Shown piece by piece: positions 1 through 11,906 of a stretch of 64,000 bases of DNA. Numbering within the stretch: the stretch's first letter is position 1; each line of letters starts with the position of its first letter. The DNA comes from Siphlonurus alternatus. Its lineage: Eukaryota; Arthropoda; Insecta; Ephemeroptera; Siphlonuridae. The translations under genes were made by a program, and so were the position numbers. The notes beneath the pieces were generated by a model. It saw only the letters and a list, made by a program, of their open reading frames with translations, was not told where the DNA came from and did no database searches. The stretch is from the NCBI GenBank assembly GCA_949825025.1, contig OX463786.1, positions 16,501,911 to 16,565,910 of the forward strand. Direction: 5' to 3'.

Positions 1-280
1 AAGAGAATTTAAAATTTTTGGTGGGAAAATGAGAAATTATAAATTAGTTAAAAACAATGTAAAAATGACAGAATGGACCATTAACAACTAATTAAATTGA
101 TAAAGTAGACTTAATACTATGAAGTGAAAGTGAAATCAATAGTTGACAAAGTTTAATTCGCTTAAAAACTGAAAAATTGTAGACCTGTAAAATTGACTTA
201 AAAAAAAGTAGCGTCATTATAAAAGTAATGGAAATAGAATATAAATGAATGAAAATATTTATAATAAATTATAGACTTAC

Positions 281-355
281 AAGATTAGATGTGTTCTGTA
301 GTAGATCTGTGAGAGAAATGAAGTAACTCTCGAATTTGTCTCTGGTGTATATACG
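281..355 (-). CDS. Possible internal coding exon (25 codons)
   Basis: On the minus strand this 75-bp stretch is flanked by a good acceptor (pyrimidine run ending TTTTTTTAG) and a consensus donor GTAAGT. It is open in phase 0 and reads RIYTRDKFESYFISLTDLLQ plus five more residues. A second frame is also open, so the frame is not certain. Phase 0 at both ends would let it follow the phase-0 donor of the minus-strand exon at 8181-8285, but a 7.8-kb intron would then separate them. I do not recognise the protein. The exon is inferred from splice signals only. Confidence 0.35.
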
Positions 356-2600
356 CTAAAAAAAGTGAATGCCTGGCTAAAGTCACGTTCGCCAGTTGGC
401 AGTAATGATTAGAGGTAAGTTTACACAAGGGTAGAAAGGTGTTTAAACTATCATTGCACTTAAATTTGTATATATTTAAGTGAATACTATCTTTAAATCT
501 ACTCTATATTGTAAGGGAGTTTATTTAGTACGCATGTCAGTGTCTGACGTCAATGAATACACCACGCCTACTTTTACACGTGATTTCTTTTTTTATTTTC
601 ATTCAAAAAGTAAAAATAATAAAAAAAATCATTGATTTTTATTTTATGTATGAAATCATAAAATATATTTAATTTTTGATACAATTAAATTAAATAAAGT
701 ACTAATTTTGATTGTTAGTCACTTAAAATAACGTCATGCTAAGGGTATATTTTTAGTTATATTCTTAATGCTATTTTAAAGTTTTGACGCTACCATGCAT
801 TTAAATATAATAACAATGATACTATAAATAAAAACTATTAGTAAACTACCCCTAAATGTACTATATTTGTTTCATAACTTTTCCCGCAAAAGAATAAAAA
901 CAAAACATAAGCGAATAGAAAATTTTAAATTCAAGTCGATGAAAATTTCTCTCGTGATCTATCTATAGTTTTTATGGTTATTTTATCTTAATTGTGTTCG
1001 ATATGGTCTGATATAAAAGACAGTTGAAATCTCACGGAAAGTTCTAATCATTTCAGGATCAATAACTTAAGGGTGTGGTGGGATGACCTTCAAACAAGGG
1101 TAAAGGTCATGGCAAATATATGCCGGTAAAATATTGCGAGCAAAAACGTGAAATTTGCGAAGGTAGGTTATTTAATCAATAATGGAGTTATAATTATTAT
1201 AAATTTGAAGAACATTTAAAGGTTGTTTTTTATTTTTATTTAATAATGCTGCTATGTTGTCACATATTTTAAAATTAAAATTGCATTTATTTTTAATAAA
1301 AATTGTTAATTATTGATTTTTTTATGAATACATGAATGAATTGAAATATGAATTATGAATAAAAAGAAACGATGCATTTAAATTTTGAACCTTGCATGCT
1401 TTCATCAATATATTATAATTTTTAATTAAATTTTTACTGTTTGAATTGTTTAAATAAATTTTTTTTATACATAATATATTAACAAAATAATAGTGAATGC
1501 AAATCCTCCTATTGCATAAATTTCACATGCTCTCTTTATTCATTTGACCTTCAAAAAAATTGTTGAATGACACCCTAGTAAAATAGAATACAGGGGAAAG
1601 TAAATGGGTTTTTATGTATAAAATAATGCAATATTTCTTATTTTTTACTCTTGTATACCTAATATATTATAATTAAGTTCATCTTATTAAAATTAATAAT
1701 TAATGTAACTTGACTCCAATTAAAATTTGCATTACGAAAGTGAAAACTGGAGGTCAAATTTCTGTACGTCCTTCAAGTGACCTTCAAACAACTTTCACGT
1801 CTGGTGAAGTAAAAAATCAATAATGTACCAACAGTAATGTTATACTGTATGAATAAAAAAATCAATGAAAAAATAAATATATATTTTAATATTATTAAAG
1901 TAAAAATAATATGAAGTCATAATTACTTATACTTAAAAAATCAATAAGATGTAACCGGGCATTGAACCGCGTACCTTTCACTTTCGTTTTGATGACGTCA
2001 GCAACAAATGTTCCTTTGGAAATGTTCCGGAGCGTAAAGTTGACGTTCCAAAAGTTCCGTTGTAAATGACGCTTAGAGGTTATATGCTATCAAACCTGCT
2101 TCAATTTCAGCCTACTTTAAGGGCTTGCGCGGAAATATTCCTTACTTTTAAGTGTCCCAAAAATTTGTTAAAAAAATGAATTAAAAATCAAATTAATCTA
2201 TTAATTTCAGTAAAACTATTGTGAATTTTTCTTCAAGTTAATATTTCTTGAAAATTAAAATTATTTTACAAATTTTCATGGGAATATTTTCAAAGGTCAA
2301 ACAAGGTCATTCGAAATAATTGTTCGTTTTTTTATTGTTTGTAACTGTATTCATTGTAATAACTGTAATAAGTGTTTTATTAATAAAAGATATTAAAAAT
2401 AAAATTTAATTTGTCTTATTTCCGAATAAAATATATGTTTTTATATCCTATATACCTGTTGAATAAATAAAAAATCAATACTAAACCTAAAGGGCGAAGC
2501 ATCATGCATTATTTTTCATGTCATGTTTGCCTGTGGGAGTTTCTTTGTCTTGGATGCAGCAGCTTGACCATAAGATGTCTTTTGAAGTCAGTACAATAAA
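356..2600. other. AT-rich tract, no supported gene
   Basis: AT-rich sequence with stop codons in all frames and no microsatellite or clear inverted repeat. Around 1955-1985 the minus strand carries a tRNA T-arm-like word (GGTTCAATGCC), which may be a degraded SINE trace. I see no gene here. Confidence 0.5.
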
Positions 2601-2610
2601 ATTAATTTTA

Positions 2611-2790
2611 AATTCCCGCCGGAAGTACCAGGAAGTGAGAGGTCTGATCTTCCTATTCGTATTTAAAATTTGACGAAAGGTTTATAAGAAGAGTACTAAT
2701 ATACGTTTTTAAAATTTCAATACTCAGACATGAACATGCAAGACGACCAGAAACCTCTCACTTCCGGTTACTTCCGGGAGGAATGTTACA
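2611..2790. repeat. Hairpin repeat with CCGGAAGT arms
   Basis: The left arm (CCGGAAGTACCAGGAAGTGA) is mirrored on the right (CACTTCCGGTTACTTCCGG). Related diverged words recur at 2845-2870, about 6015-6510 and 48410-48432, so this is a dispersed palindromic element. There is no coding potential. Confidence 0.6.
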
Positions 2791-2994
2791 TAAATTTGAC
2801 TGTAAATAAAAATATATATTATATATATAATAATAAAAATGAGTCCCGGAATTAGCCGGAAGTGGAAGGATTTTGGTTGAAATATGATCTCGGTTTTGCA
2901 AGGATGTTGAACTATATATTATACATATATATATTATATATTAATATTAAAATATATATGTTAAATGTTAAAATAAAATCCCACACAATAAAAT

Positions 2995-3306
2995 TATGAA
3001 ACATACCTTAAAATGTTCTCCTCTACATCCCGGCCTATCAGTAGCTATATAAAATATCAGATATAAAATTTCGATCTAGTTTTTGAGTTATGAACTTTTA
3101 AAGTTGACTAATTTAACATGGAAGTTCCATTTCTCCAGGTTAAATTAGTCAACTTTAAAAAATCATAACTAGCTCGATCGTATTTGTATATACCTGATAT
3201 TTTAGCTACTGATAGGGGATGTAGAGGAGAACATTTTAATTTTTTTTTTCATATAATTTTCATTTGAGGGATTTTTTTAACATTGGGCACGTTACCTTAC
3301 CCTTAA
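2995..3306. mobile_element. TTAA-type hairpin MITE, family C, copy 1 (5' truncated)
   Basis: The arms share AAAATGTTCTCCTCTACA and TTTAAAGTTGACTAATTTAA in inverted orientation. The right end is the family terminus GTTACCTTACCCTTAA. The matching left terminus is missing, so this copy is truncated. Full copies lie at 37264-37613 and 38236-38590. Confidence 0.75.
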
Positions 3307-5644
3307 AAAATAGTTTCAACCTTCACAAGAACCATAATAAATTCGTTAGTTATCTGGCAAATGAAGACACACCTGTCTCTATCATTAACCTGGATATCTT
3401 ATCAATTAATAATACGTAAGTACGTGTAAGGTGAGATCTCTAGGTAATTGATAAAATCATAGTGTTTAAATAGCTGCTTTATAATATATATTTAAACTGT
3501 TTCTACAGGATTATAGCACATGCATTTTCAATAGATTATTAAAATTGTTTAAAAATAAAATGTTTTATATTCTGTACAATTAACTTTCTGTAATAAAACA
3601 ACAATTTAATTCTAGTGTAATAATTAAGAAACGTTTCTTTTAATTAAAGTGAGCTTGTTTTTATTTGAAGCTGATGGTGTTGTTTAATGAAATGTTATTA
3701 AAATTTCTGTAATTAAAAAAAAAAATATTATATTATATTTTGTATACGAGACATAAATATCTAGAAAAAAATTACAAATTATCGTATTACATGACACAAT
3801 AAGCCTATTAATAAAAAATATATAATTTATTTACTTCTTATTATAAATTTATTATCGTTGATATAAGAGCTATAGTACAATTCTGCAATGCGTATATGTT
3901 CACTCATGTTATATTCATGTTAAAATAAAAAGTTTCGAAAGAAGTGCCTGATTTTTTTTTTATTTTATTTTATTAATTTTTACCCTTCAGTAATATTATA
4001 ACCTTCAATGCAGTTTCTATGAAATTCCATTTTCATGATAGAAATAAATACGGTATATATGACGTTTTAATTAGACAATTAAATATTATTTACTTAAATC
4101 TCTAAATTTAAAAAGTTGATACAATATATCTAAAGACGCATTGCAGAGACTTAAAAAAATAGTCTGTACGCAGCTTATATATATAACACAAAAAACTTTT
4201 TTTATTGAAATAAACTTAAAGATTACAACAGAAGTCATATATAGTTTCATAAACGGAAGGATGTCAGCTTCTGTAAATAATCAGAGGTGCATTCGTAAAT
4301 TAAACTTGCAGATATTTTTTTCAAAAGAGATGTTCGTTTATACTATTAAATTTGTACTCCCCTGCATTCACTCAATAAAAAACTTAAATTTTAGCTTTTT
4401 TTCATGTGGAGAATCTTCAGTTCACACGTATACAACTGTATGCTGCTACGAAGGTGGTTAAACTCTCCAATTTAATATGGGATTTATCTTATACATTTAT
4501 TTTTAATATAAACTTATTACTGCGCTACCTGTGTTCGTTATAAATTTACTGATGATAAAATTACCGCTTACTACGAGGACACACAAACTTGCAAGTAGCT
4601 ATGAGATACGTACCAAACAGAATTCAAAAAAACATTCAAAATTACCTCAGGAACTGTCTGGTTTCTGGGTTATGTAGGCATGTTCAATTCATTTTGTATG
4701 CAATATATTAATGAGCACGATTAATAACAGGAAAATAACCAGATTTCTCAGTATCCAGCATGCCATGGTCAATAACGTATTGCAACTTATTATTGACATT
4801 TTATGACAGTGACACTATAATAGCGTGTAGTGCGAAACCTGGGTATCTTTCAAGATAAATTTTACGCGTGTGAATCGTATAACCCAATGTATATAAATGC
4901 AAATCAAAATATATTATAAAGCTAAAAAGCTATATGGCTTTAATTTTATTGCATTTCAATACATTATATTCTACATGAATATTAAATACATAAAAATTAT
5001 ACATGATAATTAATAAGGTTTTACCTAAAACTTAATAAAAGTTATTTAAAAAAATCTTTTAATAATAATTTTTTTTTAAATATTATTAACAAAATTACGT
5101 TCTAAATCATTCATATATATAGTTATATTTTTAACACTTACAATTCATAATGAGCGCGGTAGCTGATATCGGCTGAGAGACTTCATATTAAGCTCTGATA
5201 AGATAAGGACTTCTGCTGCTCAATTTGCACACCAAATTAACAACTCAACTCCCGGTGTTTGCTTGGTGAGAGTAATTACCTCAGTTTTTGTGTCACTGAC
5301 GGTACTTTACTTATCAATTAGCAACAACTGAAAACACTTACGATATTACAAAAGTGGAAACCTTGACGATGTATAAAACAATTACCAGTTTTATTACCAG
5401 GTAATTTTTTAAGTTATTAAATAAATTGACGTGTTCAACTAATTTAAAAAATATATTTTTGTTTCCGTTTTCAGTAAGGTTTACTATCTAATAGTTTTAC
5501 TTATAAAAATTACCCTTATTGAAGTGGCTTAATATAAAAAAATATTGTATAATATTTTATATATTCATATATTTATAGAAACCAATGTTAAATGTAAAGT
5601 GTCGATTACAAGGATATTTTTAACTTTTTGCTATAGTCCTCCTC

Positions 5645-5645
<1 letters not shown>
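3307..5645. other. AT-rich tract, no supported gene
   Basis: No repeat family or gene is convincing here. A minus-strand 36-codon stretch near 4680-4790 encodes a hydrophobic peptide (core WILRNLVIFLLLIVLINIL) that could be a signal-anchor exon. Near 5150-5330 there are minus-strand donor-like GTAAGTG and GTAATTAC signals and a TGATAAGATAAGG cluster of GATA-type words. None forms a continuous gene model. Confidence 0.4.

Positions 5646-5647
<2 letters not shown>

Positions 5648-5712
<65 letters not shown>
5648..5712. repeat. (CT)n microsatellite
   Basis: An uninterrupted CT dinucleotide run of about 65 bp. It creates artificial LSLSLS/RERERE open frames on both strands that are not genes. 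Confidence 0.98.
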
Positions 5713-5715
<3 letters not shown>

Positions 5716-6565
5716 CTATACAATACAACTGCCAATCTGCCATACAATATAAAATCCCTTTAATTTTTTTATTGAATGACGTTTGCGTACATTGCAAGTT
5801 TTTAATTTAAAAATACCAACACTTATGACATCAGTTTTATTTTAAGAACTTATACGATAAACATCATGATGTATGATTTATTACTTATGTAATAATTATT
5901 CTTACTTTCCTATCACAATACTAAACTTGTTATTGAATCAAATATTTAAATATAAAAATAAACAATAAAATAATAATTATATATTTAATAAATTATTATA
6001 TATTTACATTTATTTAATATTTTTTCTGGTAGTAGCTGAAATTGGAAGGTTTGTGTCTATTTTTGAAACTTTACAGACGGTTTTGCAGTAGAAATATTGA
6101 CCTATGTGTAAAACTGCAAAGCTGAAATTTAAATTGAGAAGTCTAAAAACTTATACTTTCAGCTATAATAATTTTAATTGTTGTTGTTTTTATTAGAGCA
6201 ATATAAAATATATTGAATAATTCGACGGTAACAGTATAATTTAATACGATATTCAATGCGCTAATAAACATGTAACAATTAATTCATGTTTAATATAATA
6301 TATGTGGGTATAATTAATTATATGTATATTTTTTAAATCATATCTGATCTGTGAAAATTGTTTCATAGGCTGGAAATGTACTACATACTACAGTACATTA
6401 TGTATCAATGCAAACTCATGGAAATTCTATATTATATATTTTATACTGTATTGGATTCAGAATAACCAAATATATTTCCGGAGGGAATATCATATAAATT
6501 TGACTGTATCAGTGATAAAATTTATTAAGTATCAATAAAATATAATCAGCAGAGTCAATTGGTAG
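5713..6565. other. AT-rich tract with degraded repeat
   Basis: Mostly AT-rich. The segment about 6015-6510 contains diverged words of the CCGGAAGT hairpin family (for example ATAAATTTGACTGTA, shared with 2790-2810). No gene is visible. Confidence 0.4.
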
Positions 6566-6688
6566 TTCATTCACTACGTTTACATGACGGTGTTTAATAC
6601 GTATTCGTTGACGACGGATAATGTTATTCTTATGAGGCGTCGTCAACGAATACGTATTAAACACAGTCATGTGAACGTAGTGAATGAA
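6566..6688. mobile_element. Short palindromic MITE
   Basis: Near-perfect inverted repeat. The left arm TTCATTCACTACGTTTACAT and the following TTAATACGTATTCGTTGACG are mirrored on the right by CGTCAACGAATACGTATTAA and ATGTGAACGTAGTGAATGAA, with a loop of about 25 bp. It has no coding capacity. Confidence 0.8.
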
Positions 6689-7480
6689 GATTGAAAAGAA
6701 AGAAATGGTGCTTGTGCACCGACTCTTTTTTTTTAAGTACAGTACATAAAACTTTCATCAGTACATATTTTAAATTCAAAATATCTTCTATGTACATTTT
6801 CTTAAACAAGCTGTTAACAATTACCCTCCCCTTACAATGATATACCATGTACAACTGTTAATATAACCCACAGCAATGCAATAACGCAATCAATCCCGCA
6901 GTGGTATGTAAGCCTGGTTGTGCTAGCTCTGGTATGTGAAATTGATTTTAGGTTTACAACATGCAGGACCCCAGTGACGTCACTTAATCATTAAGCACAT
7001 TTGACGCATCATTGAAACACATTCCAACAGATTAACCATAGACCATAGAGAAAGGTTGCTTGAGTGAATATGACGGACTTTATAATTAGTGTAATTAACT
7101 GTAATTAAATCAAAGAAAATTATTTCTTCCTCATAACACTTTCTATAAACTTTTAGTTTTATCCATGAAACAAATGTTAAGAATATTCTTCAAAAATTTT
7201 GTTACAAACACAAATTTTTTCATGTTATTTAGTTAAAAATTAATTATGATGTTTTGGGTTTCATTTTTTAAAGACTATAACAAAATTTTAACGTGATACC
7301 TATAACAAAATTAAAAGGTTTAAAAAAAAGTTTTGTATAAACTGCATTTTATTTATACATGGTGTTCAGGTTAAAATAATCAGGAATAATTTATTATCGG
7401 AGGGTTACTTGCACCCTCATACGTCTTTAATATTTATGTTCTAACTACAGTAATCAATAGCCGCTTTATAATAGACCTTT
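6689..7480. other. Non-coding tract
   Basis: Holds no gene or repeat I can support. One TGACGTCA-type palindrome lies near 6975 (AGTGACGTCACTT). Confidence 0.4.
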
Positions 7481-7490
7481 ACAATTAGGG

Positions 7491-7735
7491 CTATCTCACA
7501 CAGGATTTCGCAGCGCATGATTTAAAAAATTAAGAACCTATGCGATCAGGTGCAGCCGCACACACAGCTTCGTATCGTATGTCATCGTATGATAAGAAAT
7601 TTAGAACCGGTTCTAACTGTCTCACACAGGATCGCATGATTTCGCAGCGTATAATGATAAAAAAATTAAGAACCTAGCTACTTCGTATGCGATCAGGTGT
7701 ACGCGCGCACAGTTTCGTGCAGGGTTCCGGACCAC
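7491..7735 (+). repeat. Two-unit direct repeat, about 125 bp each
   Basis: Two neighbouring units (about 7491-7612 and 7617-7735) share the order TCACACAGGAT, ATTTCGCAGCG, AATTAAGAACCTA, TATGCGATCAGGTG and CGCACACAG/GCACAGTTTCGT. The second unit has a small internal rearrangement. This looks like a local tandem duplication of a transposon fragment. Confidence 0.65.
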
Positions 7736-7940
7736 CCGTGAAAACGGTCCGGTCAACCGCGGTCCGGTCGTTGATTCGTCGGTCAAAAATATGGACCGGT
7801 CCAGCGGTCTCCTCGCAGCGGCGGTCGCGTGACCGGTCGCGGTCGGGGCATGGCGGTCATGTTGGACCGGTCATGACCGGTCGCGTCAAAATACGCGGTC
7901 ATTTCGATCAGATGGACCGCGGCGGACCGTGACCGCGGTC

Positions 7941-7941
<1 letters not shown>
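7725..7941. repeat. GC-rich island of degenerate GGACCGGTC motifs
   Basis: About 215 bp of very GC-rich DNA in an AT-rich setting, built from overlapping near-palindromes such as GACCGGTC, GACCGCGGTC and GGTCCGGTC. The spacing is irregular rather than a clean tandem period. The open frame across it is a by-product of low complexity and not a gene. Confidence 0.7.

Positions 7942-7993
<52 letters not shown>
7942..7993. repeat. (TA)n microsatellite
   Basis: An AT dinucleotide run of about 50 bp directly abutting the GGACCGGTC-rich island. Confidence 0.97.
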
Positions 7994-7999
<6 letters not shown>

Positions 8000-8180
8000 T
8001 TATAAATTATAATATTCTCGGGATAATCGGGATTTTCGGGCATAATTATATTATATAATATATATCATTATATTATACACACTAGGCTTACAGCTTACAG
8101 CTGCCTAAGATCATTTTTATCAGTAAACTATGAGATAATGAGCTTTACAGAAAGTAGAAATGAAATTAGTGAACACTCAC

Positions 8181-8286
8181 CGCCGGGTGTTTTCTCATGG
8201 CGTTCATTCCGAATCCGAGGCTCTTGCCGTGGTTTTGGTACGACGAAGAGGTGAGCTGACCGCTCTGTTCTCGTACTCCGCTCATC
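8181..8286 (-). CDS. First coding exon of an unidentified minus-strand gene
   Basis: On the minus strand an acceptor (CTGTGTAG) is followed one base later by ATG at 8285. It opens 35 codons, starting MSGVREQSGQLTSSSYQNHG and ending GMNAMRKHPA, and stops at a consensus donor GTGAGTG in phase 0. GC content and codon use differ sharply from the flanks, as expected of a real exon. An upstream 5' UTR exon with a strong donor is visible near 10.54 kb. I do not recognise the family. The rest of the protein would lie toward position 1 or beyond the window. Confidence 0.5.
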
Positions 8287-8636
8287 CTACACAGGCAATG
8301 TACCTCTTAGTTGTAAGTGTTATATTCGACTGTTGAAATTACATTGATGGGATAAGGAAATAATATTAAATAGTGGGAGGACAAAAATCTGCGGGGAATC
8401 CCTCTTGGTCAGAGGTGGGTGGGGGAAACATGTTTATATTTTATGTATTTTCCTCATGCAATAAATTATATGTGTACACTATGTATGAACACCTTACCTG
8501 TGTTTACTAAACAAGTTAATAAATTATTCGTATTTTTGAAGTCTTGAAAAAATTCTTTCTTTAAATTACTAATCCCCAGAGTATAAAAATAACACTAATT
8601 TATAAATTTATTTAATTTTAATGTATATTTTGTTAC

Positions 8637-8985
8637 AAGGATACACTCCTATGGGCTTGAAGCTCAAAGCGGAGTAATGGGTAAGGGATAAAAGAGAGGG
8701 AAAAGATGTTACGCGTCCCAGCATTCGCCGAGGTGAGACTGAGGGAACCGTGGAAAGCCTTAGCCAGGACGGACACCTCTAATTTTTCTCAATGAACTAA
8801 AGTGATGTCCAAGGCCTGTGGGGAACCACACACAAGGGCATCACTGCACTGGGTGGAAAGCGAGAAGAATTTAATCCAGGGAGGAAATAACATAATTTTT
8901 ACTTTAAACGGTCATCCATCCAAGTACTAACCACGTTCGACGTAGCTTGACTTCAGTGATCTAAAGAGATACTGCTGCACTCTCA
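8637..8985 (-). mobile_element. 5S rRNA-derived SINE, subfamily 2, copy 1
   Basis: Read on the minus strand, the head (about 8900-8985) resembles 5S rRNA, including the conserved box-C-like GGTTAGTACTTGGATGGATG. The body matches the copy at 46996-47385 closely, with the same order of GTGTGTGGTTCCCC, GACATCAC and GGTGTCCGTCCTGG. The 3' tail is GTGTATCCTTGTAAC. This is the SINE3 type, transcribed from an internal Pol III promoter. Confidence 0.8.
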
Positions 8986-9513
8986 ACCTCATATTTTAAG
9001 CAGCACTCGGAGAATAAAATCTTGTCGATATGAAATTAATAATTAATTATAAAGTGAAAATAATGACAATATTGAGCATACAGAGAAAGTTATTGAGCAA
9101 ACAGTTATATATTTTTTTAAAGAATCTGCTTATTTTATTACTATAATTGAACAAAGTGAAACGTGATACGTGATACAATTTAATTTAAAAATAAATTATT
9201 TTCTTGCTACAATTGAATTTTTACTATTATAGACTATTGGTCGATCTGGGATTAAAATGATTAACTCGGTTCCAGTGGAGGAAAATGGCAATTAATATTT
9301 ATATGACCACCTGGGAGGGGGGGGGGGTGGGAGAGGATTCAACAGGAGACCTACTCTACGGCCAAACCGATGCTGTTACTAATTAAATATCACATTATAT
9401 TCAATAGAGATCAATAAACAATATACAAACGTTAATGTATCGTATAATACAATTTTATTAACGAACAACCGTCATGAAATTTTTTATTGCGTATTCAATA
9501 ATAAATGTATAAT

Positions 9514-9845
9514 AATGGACAACATGCATGAAAATTTTTTATTGCAGAAACGAATAGAGGGTACCAAATTATGATTCTCTAAATATTTTCAGATTTTTTT
9601 GAAACCCAGAACTATTTTTAAATAATTATTGAAAGTGCGGCCACGCCCCCTGGAGGCGTCAATAGGCGTCCAGTCTCTATCCTTTTTATTAAGAATTCAG
9701 AGGTGCCAACTGAAATCACAGGACTTTCAATAATTATTTAAAAATAGTTCCGGGTCTCCAAAAAATCTGAAAAAATTCAGAGTAGCATAATTTGGCGCCC
9801 TCTATTCATTTCTGCATTAAATTTTTTTCATGTATGTTGCCCATT
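9514..9845. mobile_element. MITE family A, copy 1
   Basis: Inverted repeat with termini TGGACAACATGCATGAAAAT and a matching right arm. Characteristic internal words are TAGAGGGTACC, GGAACTATTTTTAAATAATT and ATTGAAAG. It is the same subtype as the copies at 15172-15502 and 50097-50437. Confidence 0.85.
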
Positions 9846-9891
9846 TTGAGTATTGAGTATATATCAGTACATACAAAAAGAGAGTAAAACA

Positions 9892-10510
9892 ACCAATGGG
9901 TGCGACGAGGCATTTTGATAGATTACCTCGAGTTATATGTATTGTAAATTTAATATTTTAATGAACCCTATACCCTTAAATTAAAAGAGCAAGATGCTGT
10001 GACGTCATAATGCAGTATCGACCTCAATTTTTTTTATTAAAAAAATGGATAGAGCGTGCAAAGTTATGCTACCCTGATTTTTTTCAGATTTTTTAGAGCC
10101 CGGGAACTATTTTTAAAAAATAATATTGATTGGTCTTTTTGTGACGTCACGAGACGCCGCTTCTTAAGAAAAAGATAGAACTTGCCACCGCATGACATCA
10201 CAAAAAGAACTTAAAATAATTGTTTAAAAATAGTTCCAGGGCTATAAAAAATCTGAAAAAAATATGGGTAGCATAACTTTCCACCTTATCCATTTCTGCA
10301 ATAAAAATAAAATTTTTGATGTCGATACTTCATTATGCAAATATTTAACACGTAAGCGTATGGATAGACATCATGCATGACTATGACGTCATAGCATCTT
10401 TCTCCTCGATTTTGAGGGCGTTATAGAGTTAAAAAAATCTGAAAAAATAGAAAATACTTAACTCAAGGTCCTTTATCAAAATATGGAATTAAAAAATTCA
10501 TGAAGGTTAT
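9892..10510. mobile_element. MITE family B, copy 1, split by a family A insertion
   Basis: The left half (9892-10012) carries TACCTCGAGTTATATGTATT and GCTGTGACGTCATAATGC. The right half (about 10343-10510) carries AAATATTTAACACG, TATGACGTCATAGC and TCCTCGATTTTGAGGGCG. Together they form the family B layout seen intact at 34416-34740. A family A element occupies the middle. Confidence 0.75.
10013..10342. mobile_element. MITE family A, copy 2 (nested in family B)
   Basis: Termini AGTATCGACCTCAATTTTTT and a mirrored right arm ending GTCGATACTT. Inside is the CRE-like subtype marker GTGACGTCACGAGACGCCG followed by TTAAGAAAAAGATAG. The insertion splits family B just after its TGACGTCAT word, so this A copy is the younger of the two. 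Confidence 0.85.
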
Positions 10511-10539
10511 TGCTAATTATTAATTACAATAATACGTAC

Positions 10540-10640
10540 CTGGTAATAGTTTGAGGTAGAAGTGGTGATCACAATTAAATTCTGCTGAGCACTGAGCCGA
10601 TGATAAAATATACTCGCTTACATCAAGTACTGAGATAAGA
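10540..10640 (-). promoter_or_regulatory. Candidate promoter and 5' UTR exon, minus strand
   Basis: On the minus strand TTTATATAC (TATA-like, about 10661-10669) is followed 36 bp later by TCAGTA (Inr-like, A near 10631). A 5' UTR stretch then ends at a strong donor CCAG|GTACGT at 10540/10539. GATA-type words (ATTATCTTATCTC) overlap the start region. It would splice to the acceptor in front of ATG 8285. This is inferred from signals only. Confidence 0.4.
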
Positions 10641-10679
10641 TAATGTTATCGAATTACCAAGTATATAAAGTCACGTACA

Positions 10680-11905
10680 CCATTATCGTCATAATTTTGG
10701 ATTTTCCTCATAGGAAGAATATCCGCTTCCTTCCCTGTCACCCAGGAAAAAAATAGCTCTTCTTATCAGTTATTACATAAGCAGGAAAGATCAATGAATA
10801 AAGACTCATTTTTTCCTTCTGATATAGTTCCTTGTGCTGTACACTTAAATGATAAAAGAGAATTGAATTGATATGATATTATAAATTGTATTTTTTTTAT
10901 ATTTGTTGATTAGTACGCGTATAATTATTTATAAATATTTATATTATAAGAACATGAACCTGCAGAAATAATCGACTTATTAATTGATTTAAGTTATTGT
11001 TTGAGTCCTATATTATTTTTATTAAAATATTATTTTTGTCAGAAAGATTGAATAAGTAATAATTTATTTATTTATTTTTTAAATTGTTCTAATAATAATC
11101 ACTTTTATGTTTTAAGAAAACTCATGGGGTCGGTTTTTTCACAGCACCATTTCTGGTCTCTGTCCATAAGACTCCATGTTAAATTTCTACTTATTAAAAA
11201 AAAAAAAAAAAAAAATCAGACATGCATTTTACAAGAAAATAAAAAAAAATAAAAAAAAATACACCACATCACCTATTAATGAAGACTTTAAATTCCTCTA
11301 GGAGGTTCATTAAAATCAAAGGGGCTATAGTTCTGAGATACCAAACCAATTGAATGACTTATCCTCTCAAAAATATAAAAAATACAATATGATAATTGAA
11401 TAATTTGCTTGTTGTTATTGGTCATTAAAGTAATTAATTGTCAATGAAATTGATAATTAATCATTTTAATAACCAATAACAACAGGCAAAACAAATTGTG
11501 CGCCAGGAAAGAAAAGTTTTTAAAAAAAGAAATCAGGCACTCGTCAGAAAATATGGTTTATTGTTATAACCATTAATATGATTATTAAATAATTAAGAAT
11601 TATAATATTTTGTAATTATAATATAGATTTTGGCAGCTGCATACGAAAACTTTGTGTAATAAAATTACATCCCCCCACAGTTGTGTGGCCAACTTAATTA
11701 AATTATATTGTGTCCTGCTCACTATCATTAATAAAGCCAAGGACAAAAAGCAGCAGGAGAGCTGGTGATGGTGGTTAAATTCTCACAATAAAAAATATTG
11801 GCCATTAAAAAAAAATGACATTGCTAATTCGTTTAATTAAGATAATAACATTAATTACTAATTACGTACTTTATTTTTATTTACGCTCTATAAGCTGCAT
11901 TGTAA
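10680..11905. other. AT-rich tract, no supported gene
   Basis: Contains a run of 19 A at about 11197 and a poly-purine stretch. A loose inverted repeat lies at about 11390-11490, around the shared words TTGTTATTGGT and ACCAATAACAACA. No coding region is visible. Confidence 0.45.
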
Positions 11906-11906
11906 T

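Noticed and set aside
4141..4461. 106-codon plus-strand frame
   Set aside because: Starts at a non-ATG codon, lies in AT-rich DNA, has no recognisable motif and no good splice sites at its edges.
7687..7932. 81-codon open frame in the GC-rich island
   Set aside because: Its Arg/Gly/Ser-rich content reflects repeated GGTC/CCGG words and not a protein pattern.
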